Shown: in pieces, positions 1 through 4,459 of the stretch
Position numbering within the stretch: position 1 is the first letter of the stretch
How the letters are laid out: each line of letters opens with the position of its first letter
NCBI GenBank assembly: GCA_934500855.1
Contig: CAKSUH010000133.1
Location: 1-5,042 of the forward strand
Direction: 5' to 3'
From: an uncultured Eubacteriales bacterium
Lineage (GTDB): Bacteria > Bacillota > Clostridia > Oscillospirales > CAG-272
DNA: 5,042 nt
Program-made: the position numbers and the translations under genes
The notes under the pieces: generated by a model
The model's database searches: none
Told to the model about the DNA's origin: nothing
The model's input: the letters and a program-made list of their open reading frames with translations, nothing else

Positions 1-51
1 ACCGTAAATCTGAAAAACAGGAATCCCCGCCGTCAAATCAGATCAAAATCC

Positions 52-79
52 GTCCCAAGCCTACGCTTGGGACTTTTTT
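52..79 (+). terminator. Intrinsic terminator of an unseen upstream unit
   Basis: A perfect 9-bp stem (GTCCCAAGC at 52-60 pairing with GCTTGGGAC at 65-73) with a CTAC loop is followed directly by six T (74-79). This is a textbook rho-independent terminator for plus-strand transcription arriving from the left. Bases 1-51 contain no recognisable gene end and no start. The minus-strand tail would be only a short broken T run, so the terminator probably works in one direction. It separates the upstream unit from the padR promoter at 111. Confidence 0.88.
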
Positions 80-107
80 CGATTTTTTCAAACTTTTTTT
101 GTAAAAA
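74..107. promoter_or_regulatory. Phased T/A tracts upstream of the padR promoter
   Basis: Runs of T6 (74-79), T6 (83-88), T7 (94-100) and A5 (103-107) are spaced about 9 to 11 bases apart, close to one helical turn. They lie directly upstream of the -35 element. Phased tracts of this kind bend DNA, and AT-rich DNA here can act as an UP element. The first run also serves as the tail of the preceding terminator. The tracts are visible; the effect on promoter strength is inferred. Confidence 0.4.
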
Positions 108-110
108 CAC

Positions 111-139
111 TTGACAAAATCAATACTTCGTGATATGAT
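111..139 (+). promoter_or_regulatory. Sigma-A promoter of the padR operon
   Basis: TTGACA (111-116) is a perfect -35 element. It is separated by exactly 17 bp from TATGAT (134-139), a -10 element with one mismatch to consensus. Transcription should start near 146, giving a leader of about 18 nt with GGAGG at 151-155 before the ATG at 164. A palindrome (122-144) covers the -10 element, so this near-consensus promoter is probably kept shut by a repressor. Confidence 0.88.
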
Positions 140-144
140 GTATT
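122..144. promoter_or_regulatory. Probable PadR operator over the -10 element
   Basis: This is an imperfect palindrome centred on base 133. Its outer arms are AATAC (122-126) and GTATT (140-144), and three further inner positions match (128/138, 129/137, 131/135), so 8 of 11 pairs are complementary. It spans roughly -24 to -2 relative to the predicted start, so a bound dimer would exclude RNA polymerase. PadR-family repressors commonly bind dyad sites of this size at their own promoters. That the padR product at 164 binds here is an inference from position. Confidence 0.65.
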
Positions 145-163
145 ACGCAAGGAGGAGTATAGA

Positions 164-481
164 ATGGATATTCAGTTAAAACGGGGATTGCTCGATGTGT
201 GCGTGTTAGCCGCGATCAAGAACGAGGACTCCTACGGCTACAAGATCATCAAGGACATGAAGCCGTATCTGGAGTTGTCGGAATCCACGCTGTACACGAT
301 TTTGAAACGGTTGGAGACGGCGGAAATGCTGACGGTGCGCACCTCCGAGCACGGGGGGCGACTGCGAAAGTATTACCACATCACAAAAGCGGGACTGCGG
401 CGGCTTGAGGAATTCAAGGAGGAGTGGCGCGAGGTCATGTCGATTTATCAATTCGTAATCAGGGAGGATGCAAAGAAATGA
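164..481 (+). CDS. PadR-family transcriptional regulator
   Basis: This is a 105-residue winged-helix protein of the short PadR class, a single DNA-binding domain plus one C-terminal dimerisation helix. The typical landmarks are visible: the SYGYKI segment in helix 2 (residues 23-28), the recognition helix with LSESTLYTILKRLE (38-51), the wing with GGRLRKYYHIT (64-74), and an amphipathic helix (about 76-97). It acts in the cytoplasm, probably as a dimeric repressor, and its ligand or signal is unknown. The ATG has GGAGG (151-155) eight bases upstream. The gene leads a three-gene operon and its TGA overlaps the next start as ATGA. Autorepression is likely because a palindrome covers the -10 element. 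PadR genes next to HAAS proteins are a recurrent Firmicute arrangement, so its signal may come from the membrane partner. The family call is firm; the target is inferred. Confidence 0.93.
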   Translation: MDIQLKRGLLDVCVLAAIKNEDSYGYKIIKDMKPYLELSESTLYTILKRLETAEMLTVRTSEHGGRLRKYYHITKAGLRRLEEFKEEWREVMSIYQFVIREDAKK

Positions 482-1077
482 CGAAACAGGAATTCTTATG
501 TGCGCTGGGAAAAGCGCTGGCGGGTCTGCCGCGGCGGGAGGTCGATGAACGCCTTGCTTTTTACGGCGAATCGATTGACGATCGGATTGAAGAGGGGCGA
601 ACCGAGGCGCAAGCCGTTGCGGATATCGGCTCGGTGGATGAAATCGCGGCGCAGGTGATAGCGGAAATTCCGCTTGCCAAAATTGCAAAGGAACGCGTAA
701 GACCGAAAAGACGGCTTCGGGCGTGGGAAATTGTGCTGTTGATACTCGGCTCTCCCATGTGGCTTCCGCTGTTGGCGGTTGTGGCGGTTCTGGGACTTGT
801 GCTGTATCTCGTGCCGTGGATTCTGATCGTTTCCGTGTGGGCGGTCTTTGCCTCGCTTGGTGCCTGCGCGGTCGGCGGCGTTGCGGCGGGACTTTACTTC
901 GCCGTTTGCGGGTTCGGCTTTACGGGGCTTGCATCGGTGAGCGCGGGAATCTGTTGCGCGGGGCTTGCGATCTTTCTCTTTTTCGGATGTCTGGGAGCGA
1001 CGAGGGGAATTGTCCGGCTGACCAAACAAATCGTGTTCGGAATCAAAAAGTGCTTTATGGGAAAGGAGAACGGATGA
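478..1077 (+). CDS. HAAS-domain (DUF1700) membrane protein
   Basis: This is a 199-residue protein. Residues 1 to about 65 form a soluble alpha-helical HAAS/DUF1700 domain with the family pattern: L-x(6)-LP-x-x-E near 11-21, a Y-E-x-I-DR-x-x-x-G stretch (29-40), then an alternating acidic and alanine helix ending in GSVDEIAAQVIAEI (51-64). A basic linker (71-81) precedes a very hydrophobic region (about 83-175) that can hold four membrane helices. The C-terminus is basic and probably cytoplasmic. HAAS domains are known from proteins encoded beside PadR-type regulators and are thought to relay signals. The molecular function is not established. I chose the ATG at 478 over an in-frame ATG at 424 because it has GGGAGG (462-467) ten bases upstream, overlaps padR by four bases, and starts the domain at its usual N-terminus. 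It probably links the repressor to the membrane-anchored toastrack protein encoded next. Confidence 0.87.
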   Translation: MTKQEFLCALGKALAGLPRREVDERLAFYGESIDDRIEEGRTEAQAVADIGSVDEIAAQVIAEIPLAKIAKERVRPKRRLRAWEIVLLILGSPMWLPLLAVVAVLGLVLYLVPWILIVSVWAVFASLGACAVGGVAAGLYFAVCGFGFTGLASVSAGICCAGLAIFLFFGCLGATRGIVRLTKQIVFGIKKCFMGKENG

Positions 1078-2027
1078 TGAAGGCAACGAAAAAGTGGCTG
1101 ATTGCCGCAAGCGCGCTTATAGCGTTCGGGCTGTTGCTCTTTGTTCTGACCATGTGCTTTGCGGGATGGGATTTCGAAAAACTCGAAACGGAAAAGTATG
1201 TGACTACCACCCATGAGATAACAGAAGCGTTTGAGAACATCCGAATCCGGTCGGATATCGCGGATATTACCTTTTTGCCCGCAGAGGACGGGAACTGCCG
1301 CGTGGTCTGCAATGAGCGGGAAGGCGAGGGGTATGCGGTCTCCGTTACGGACGGCACGCTGAATATCAGCGCACCACGGGAGCGAAAATGGCATATCGGA
1401 GTAGCCTTTGACAGCGATCGGATTACGGTTTATCTCCCGGAGACGGAGTATGTATCTCTTGCAATTGAAAACGAAACGGGCGATGTCATAATCCCGGGCA
1501 GTTTCCGCTTTGCGGATATGGATCTTTCGGTCAGCACGGGAGACATCAGAAGCGAAGCCGAGGTGGGGGATGTCAGAATTACATCAAGCACGGGCAGTAT
1601 CTGCGTGGAAAATACCACGGTCGGATCTCTGAACCTTACCACTTCCACCGGCAAAGTGACCGTGAAGAACCTAACCTGCGCGGGAGACCTGAAGGTCGGG
1701 GTGTCGGTTGGGAAAATCGACCTGACCGACATAACATGTAAGAACATGGTATCGAGAGGGAGCACAGGCGATGTGATTCTGCGCAATGTAGTTGCATCGG
1801 AAGCCCTTTCGATTGTCAGAAGTACGGGTGACATCATCTTCCGTGACTGTGACGCTTCCGAGGTTTATGCCGAAGCAAGCACGGGAAATATCGAGGGCAA
1901 CTTCCTGACGGATAAGACCTTTTTTGCAAAGAGTGATACGGGAAGTATTGACATTCCCCAAACGGTAACGGGCGGCAAATGCGAACTCATCACCGATACG
2001 GGGTATATCAGAATAACGGCGCGATAA
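1074..2027 (+). CDS. Membrane-anchored toastrack (DUF4097) beta-solenoid protein
   Basis: This is a 317-residue protein. It has a basic N-terminus, one membrane segment (about 8-30) and a long beta-rich part outside the membrane. The C-terminal two thirds are a tandem series around S-T-G-[D/S/K/N]-[I/V]. The repeat glycines fall at residues 136, 156, 174, 193, 213, 232, 252, 271, 290 and 310, a step of 18-20, which predicts ten rungs of a beta-solenoid. This matches DUF4097/toastrack proteins such as the LiaG and YvlB type, which occur with envelope-stress systems; their exact role is unknown. There is no lipobox, because the cysteine at 28 follows LTM. The start lies at the ATGATGA junction. 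AGGAG-type bases (1064-1068) sit five bases before the first ATG and eight before the second (1077), so the protein may be one residue shorter. It overlaps the HAAS gene by four bases, and a strong terminator follows. Confidence 0.9.
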   Translation: MMKATKKWLIAASALIAFGLLLFVLTMCFAGWDFEKLETEKYVTTTHEITEAFENIRIRSDIADITFLPAEDGNCRVVCNEREGEGYAVSVTDGTLNISAPRERKWHIGVAFDSDRITVYLPETEYVSLAIENETGDVIIPGSFRFADMDLSVSTGDIRSEAEVGDVRITSSTGSICVENTTVGSLNLTTSTGKVTVKNLTCAGDLKVGVSVGKIDLTDITCKNMVSRGSTGDVILRNVVASEALSIVRSTGDIIFRDCDASEVYAEASTGNIEGNFLTDKTFFAKSDTGSIDIPQTVTGGKCELITDTGYIRITAR

Positions 2028-2046
2028 GTTTCGTACCGGGACGCGG

Positions 2047-2094
2047 AAAACGGTTTCGCCCGTCTCCATGGGAGGCAGGCGAAACCGTTTTTTT
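2047..2094. terminator. Strong terminator between convergent genes
   Basis: A perfect 14-bp stem (AAAACGGTTTCGCC at 2047-2060 with GGCGAAACCGTTTT at 2078-2091) is topped by a small inner stem (CTCC 2064-2067 with GGAG 2071-2074). A T run (2088-2094) overlaps and follows its right arm. It ends the padR operon 20 bases after the toastrack stop. On the minus strand the tail is four T (2050-2047), and the hairpin begins 17 bases after the LRR stop codon. It probably serves both convergent units, more weakly in the minus direction. Confidence 0.92.
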
Positions 2095-2108
2095 GTTCCG
2101 AACCGTTC

Positions 2109-2840
2109 TTACGAAGCCGCGTAGAACACGACCGAGGCGGCGGTCAGGCTGTAGTTTTTTGTCCCGATGCGGATGTTCTCCCACTGCGCGGGGGAACCGC
2201 TGAAACGGACCTCCTCCAGATAGGCGCAACCGTAAAACGCCATGTCGGCGATCCTGTGCACCGTGGCGGGAATCGAAACAACCGTCCCTGCGTGCTGTGC
2301 GGGATAGAGGATCAACTCGCTGCCGTCCGAGGAATAGAGTACCCCTTCCGCATCGCAAAAGCGGGGGTTGCTTTCGCTGACCGAAATGTAAACCAGATTG
2401 GAACATCCCGCAAAGGCAAGGTCCCCGATTGCCGTAACGCCGGCGGGTATCTGAATTGCCGCAACGGTTTCGCAACCGTAGAATGCACGCGCGGAAATGC
2501 CGACCACGCGGTCACCGTTCGGGGCGCGGTCCGGAATCACCGCAAACGCGTCGCGACAGCTTCCCACGCTTTCCAAAACGCATACCCCGTTTCCGGTTGA
2601 CCGAAACACCATTCCGCAGGAGGAATCCTGTTCCGATTCTTTCGGACTTTCCTCGGCAGGCGGAGCGAGATAGGAGATGCTTGTCCCGGGGATGTAGTAC
2701 CGTGTGTGCTCCGTCGGTGCAGGGACGGACGGGACCTCCTTTTGGAATGCGCCCATACAGATCAGAGCGATCGTCAGGCAAAGTGCGACGGCAAAGACCA
2801 CCGCGAGCGCGACCATTAACAGCGGACTTGGATGTTTCAT
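2109..2840 (-). CDS. Membrane-anchored BspA-type LRR_5 protein
   Basis: This is a 243-residue protein with one hydrophobic segment (about 7-31) and no lipobox or clear cleavage site. A Pro/Glu/Ser-rich linker (about 34-75) leads into an outer domain. The domain is built of BspA/TpLRR (LRR_5) units: a lead-in ending in VVGISARAFYGC (112-123), then AIGDLAFAGCSNL (137-149), an N-P-x-F plus EGVLYSSDG stretch (158-173), and IADMAFYGCAYLEEVRFSG (197-215). The W at 220 and the N-Y-x-L-T-A end are typical of a family C-terminus. Such proteins are surface proteins of gut and oral bacteria, often linked to protein binding; the partner here is unknown. I chose the ATG at 2838-2840 because GGAGGT (2849-2854) lies eight bases upstream. 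It is the only gene of its unit, with its own promoter and probable operator. With about four repeat units it is small for a BspA-like protein. Confidence 0.87.
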   Translation of the reverse strand: MKHPSPLLMVALAVVFAVALCLTIALICMGAFQKEVPSVPAPTEHTRYYIPGTSISYLAPPAEESPKESEQDSSCGMVFRSTGNGVCVLESVGSCRDAFAVIPDRAPNGDRVVGISARAFYGCETVAAIQIPAGVTAIGDLAFAGCSNLVYISVSESNPRFCDAEGVLYSSDGSELILYPAQHAGTVVSIPATVHRIADMAFYGCAYLEEVRFSGSPAQWENIRIGTKNYSLTAASVVFYAAS

Positions 2841-2854
2841 GATTCCGTACCTCC

Positions 2855-2875
2855 GAATGGAAATTGTTTCCATTC
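2855..2875. promoter_or_regulatory. Perfect inverted repeat at the LRR gene start site
   Basis: The nine-base arms GAATGGAAA (2855-2863) and TTTCCATTC (2867-2875) are perfectly complementary around a 3-base centre. The repeat lies between the -10 element and the ribosome binding site, which it touches. If transcription starts near 2870, the mRNA would lack most of the outer arm, so a DNA operator is more likely than an RNA hairpin. On the minus strand it resembles a LacI/CcpA-type cre site but lacks the central CG. The cognate regulator is not in this window. Confidence 0.65.
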
Positions 2876-2876
2876 T

Positions 2877-2905
2877 ATAATAGCACAGCCTGTCCGCGCG
2901 GTCAA
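2877..2905 (-). promoter_or_regulatory. Sigma-A promoter of the LRR gene
   Basis: Read on the minus strand, TTGACC (2905-2900) and TATTAT (2882-2877) are separated by exactly 17 bp. This gives one mismatch to consensus in each hexamer. The predicted start is near 2870, giving a leader of about 30 nt that carries GGAGGT and the start of the LRR gene. The inverted repeat at 2855-2875 begins one base downstream of the -10 element. Confidence 0.75.
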
Positions 2906-3082
2906 GAAAAACCGTCCCCGATAATCCGACGGAATATCCGATAATTGCCCGAATACGGCGCGTTTTTCTGCACCAAAGGGCGCATTCGGGGGCCTTTTGG
3001 CGCGGCGTGACGAACGGTTTTACGCATAGCGTAGCGCAAGAATCGGATTTCGGACCTGCCTGGACTTTTTCCGCGGCGGGTC
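2906..3082. other. Intergenic stretch between divergent promoters, no gene seen
   Basis: These 177 bases separate the minus-strand LRR promoter from the plus-strand RNA promoter. The full gap without protein genes runs from 2841 to 3433 and also holds the operator, both promoters, the RNA candidate and the hairpin element. I see no open frame with a ribosome binding site here. Minor structure is a direct repeat of CCGATAAT (2918-2925 and 2938-2945) spaced exactly 20 bp apart, a TCCG-A-CGGA dyad (2925-2933), and a TACGC/GCGTA dyad with a 3-base centre (3021-3033). None of these can be assigned to a regulator. Confidence 0.5.
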
Positions 3083-3111
3083 TTGCTTTTTAGGGGGAAA
3101 TATGCTATAAT
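3083..3111 (+). promoter_or_regulatory. Strong extended -10 promoter of the structured RNA
   Basis: TTGCTT (3083-3088) is separated by 17 bp from a perfect TATAAT (3106-3111). TG at 3103-3104 forms an extended -10 element. The predicted start is about 3117-3119, right at the beginning of the paired non-coding segment. No ribosome binding site or open frame follows for 300 bases, which suggests a stable RNA or a long leader. Confidence 0.85.
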
Positions 3112-3117
3112 AAGAGA

Positions 3118-3315
3118 CAGTTTTATTGAAAGAGCAGATTTATCCGCTCACATAGAAAAGTATCTTTCAACCACCACGGAACGCCCCGCGTGTCGGTCCG
3201 TCCCAATCACCAACTAACCTGAACCATTTCTATCCGGTAGCGGGGAGATGCGACAGCCTTAGCAGCCGGAAACAGTAGCACGGAATAGGGCTACATCAGA
3301 ATCTGTACAATAAAA
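3118..3315 (+). ncRNA. Structured non-coding RNA, family unassigned (raiA-motif or 6S-like candidate)
   Basis: A near-ideal promoter is followed by about 200 nt without an open frame but with extensive self-complementarity. The ends pair: TTTTATTG (3121-3128) with CAATAAAA (3308-3315), then GCAGATT (3134-3140) with AATCTGT (3300-3306, one G-U). An internal hairpin pairs CCCCGC (3184-3189) with GCGGGG (3240-3245) and continues as TGTCGG (3191-3196) with CCGGTA (3234-3239, two G-U). A second pairs AGCCTTA (3255-3261) with TAGGGCT (3286-3292). TTGAAAGA (3126-3133) can also pair with TCTTTCAA (3163-3170), which would make the GCAGATT pairing a pseudoknot. Size and ornate folding suggest a raiA-motif RNA, although raiA and comFC are not beside it. 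6S RNA is the alternative, but the multi-branched fold fits it less well. It could also be a dusB leader. The 3' end is uncertain because no good plus-strand terminator follows. Confidence 0.6.
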
Positions 3316-3334
3316 AAGGGGCAAAAATCCCCTT
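3312..3334 (-). terminator. Minus-strand intrinsic terminator after the RNA
   Basis: AAGGGG (3316-3321) and CCCCTT (3329-3334) form a 6-bp stem with a 7-base loop. Read on the minus strand, the stem runs into a tail of six T (3317-3312). On the plus strand it is followed by CGTTAAAG, which is a poor tail. The hairpin therefore looks better suited to stop antisense transcription coming from dusB than to end the plus-strand RNA. A weak role at the RNA 3' end cannot be excluded. Confidence 0.5.
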
Positions 3335-3338
3335 CGTT

Positions 3339-3413
3339 AAAGTTCTTGAAAGTCCTGAAAACTTCTTGGGGGAAGTTTTCAGGTAGGGTTTGGGGCAAAG
3401 CCCCAAGGTCTTT
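3339..3413. repeat. Paired-hairpin intergenic element upstream of dusB
   Basis: Two perfect hairpins stand side by side. The first pairs CCTGAAAACTTC (3354-3365) with GAAGTTTTCAGG (3372-3383) across a six-base loop. The second pairs TTGGGGC (3390-3396) with GCCCCAA (3400-3406) across AAA. Neither has a proper T tail. From memory, this layout (an AAAGTTCTTGAAAGTCC-like lead, a long AT-rich stem, then a GGGGC/GCCCC stem) recurs between genes in many Clostridia. Only one copy lies in this window, so the repeat status cannot be shown here. It would be transcribed as part of the dusB leader. Confidence 0.45.
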
Positions 3414-3419
3414 CCCCGG

Positions 3420-3427
3420 AAAGGAAA
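3420..3427 (+). promoter_or_regulatory. Ribosome binding site that fixes the dusB TTG start
   Basis: AAAGGAAA (3420-3427), with its AGGA core at 3422-3425, lies eight bases before the TTG at 3434. No ATG or GTG nearby gives the expected DusB N-terminus. CTTTCC (3410-3415) can pair with GGAAAG (3418-3423), so the site may be partly masked in the mRNA, although the 2-base loop would have to open by a pair or two. Confidence 0.6.
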
Positions 3428-3433
3428 CATCGC

Positions 3434-4459
3434 TTGAAAATCGGTAATATCACCCTGCAACACGGCATCTGCCTCGCGCCGCTCGCAGGGGTCAGCGACC
3501 GCCCGTTCAGACGGGTCGCAAGGGAATTCGGGGCAGAGTATACCGTCAGCGAAATGGTCTCGGCAAAAGCCCTGTGCTATGAGCAGAATTGCCGCAGAGC
3601 ACCAATCGGAAACCGCGTCCGTACAGCCCCGTTGGCGGCAGTCATGAGGGACGAATACCCTATGGCAGTCCAGCTCTTCGGCGCGGAGCCCGACTTCGTT
3701 GCACGCGCCGCCGCGATGCTTGAGAGTGGGGAGTACCTCGGCGCCTGCGGCGAAATCCCACCTGCCGCAATCGACATCAATATGGGATGTCCGATGGTCA
3801 AAATCGTCGGGAACGGGGAGGGGAGCGCCCTCATGCGTGATCCCGAACGCGCGGCGGAAATCGTCCGAGCCACCGTGAAAGCGGTCAAATTGCCCGTCAC
3901 CGTGAAAATGCGTGCAGGCTGGGACGCGGAGCATATCAACGCGGTCGAACTGGCAAAACGAGTTGAGGAAGCGGGCGCGGCGGCAGTCTGCGTCCACGGC
4001 AGAACCAGACAGCAGATGTACGCCCCGACAGCGGATTGGGAGATCATCCGACAGGTTAAGGAAGCGGTCAAAATCCCCGTGATCGGAAACGGCGATATCT
4101 TTTCCGCCGCAGATGCAATCCGAATGCGCGAGCAGACCGGTTGCGACGGCGTGATGATTGCGCGCGGCGCACAGGGAAATCCGTGGATTTTCCAAGAGCT
4201 GACCTGCGCACTGGAAGGAAAGCCTTATACCCCGCCCACGGTTTCCGAACGCCTTAAAACCGCCTGCCGACACGCAGAGGCAATGGTGCGGGAGCACGGG
4301 GAGAAGATCGGAATTGCCGAATCGCGCAAGCATATGGCGTGGTATGTGCACGGAATGCGCGGCGCGGCGGTGGTCAGAGGACAGCTTATGCAGGTGGGGT
4401 GCCTTGACGATATCAAACGGATTTTTGCCGCACTGGAGAAAGAGAACGGAGCGGAATGA
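3434..4459 (+). CDS. dusB: tRNA dihydrouridine synthase DusB
   Basis: This is a 341-residue FMN enzyme that reduces uridines in the D-loop of tRNA to dihydrouridine using NADPH, in the cytoplasm. The TIM-barrel landmarks are all present: APLAGVSD (15-22, FMN site), SEM (39-41), QLFG (80-83), INMGCP (115-120) with catalytic C119, VKMR (147-150), VHGRTR (187-192), GNGD (218-221), ARGAQGNPWIF (243-253), and a C-terminal helical tRNA-binding part with ESRKHMAWY (306-314). It is about 20 residues longer than usual. Extra residues lie near 53-62 and 98-111, the latter just before the catalytic loop. The TTG start is supported by the ribosome binding site and by the family-typical KIGNI opening. The stop overlaps the next gene by four bases. 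No promoter of its own is visible, so expression may come from 3083-3111. The paralogue assignment (DusB rather than another Dus) rests on the NMGCP-x-x-K-I-V-x-N-G-E-G-S-A-L pattern. Confidence 0.93.
   Translation: MKIGNITLQHGICLAPLAGVSDRPFRRVAREFGAEYTVSEMVSAKALCYEQNCRRAPIGNRVRTAPLAAVMRDEYPMAVQLFGAEPDFVARAAAMLESGEYLGACGEIPPAAIDINMGCPMVKIVGNGEGSALMRDPERAAEIVRATVKAVKLPVTVKMRAGWDAEHINAVELAKRVEEAGAAAVCVHGRTRQQMYAPTADWEIIRQVKEAVKIPVIGNGDIFSAADAIRMREQTGCDGVMIARGAQGNPWIFQELTCALEGKPYTPPTVSERLKTACRHAEAMVREHGEKIGIAESRKHMAWYVHGMRGAAVVRGQLMQVGCLDDIKRIFAALEKENGAE

Noticed and set aside
424..477. Upstream ATG for the HAAS protein
   Set aside because: It lies inside padR, and the added residues do not belong to the HAAS domain. 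The ATG at 478 has GGGAGG at a workable distance and a 4-bp overlap.
723..1073. Long N-terminal extension of the toastrack protein
   Set aside because: The in-frame extension overlaps the HAAS coding region and translates to a Gly/Arg/Cys-rich sequence. The ATG at 1074 has a ribosome binding site and begins a normal membrane anchor.
206..1110. Minus-strand open frames opposite padR and the HAAS gene
   Set aside because: They are shadows of the real plus-strand operon. Their composition is low-complexity Arg/Pro/His and no start signals are seen.
1140..1175. Lipoprotein signal at Cys28 of the toastrack protein
   Set aside because: The residues before the cysteine (LTM) do not fit the L-[A/S]-[G/A]-C lipobox, so a plain membrane anchor is more likely.
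2957..3007. Hairpin around CCAAAGG and CCTTTTGG as a terminator or small RNA
   Set aside because: The stem needs a bulge, no T run follows, and neither divergent gene would need a terminator here.
3251..3285. Signal recognition particle RNA, suggested by an AGCAGCC and GGAAAC stretch
   Set aside because: The conserved order of the SRP domain IV loop (GGTCAGG, then GGAAGGAAGCAGCC) is absent, and the surrounding pairing does not give the long SRP hairpin.
3118..3433. T-box, cobalamin, lysine or other well-known riboswitch ahead of dusB
   Set aside because: I looked for the best-known conserved cores, such as the T-box GGTGG antiterminator and the cobalamin GCCACTG/CCGG core, and found none. 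No clear antiterminator/terminator pair with a T tail precedes dusB.
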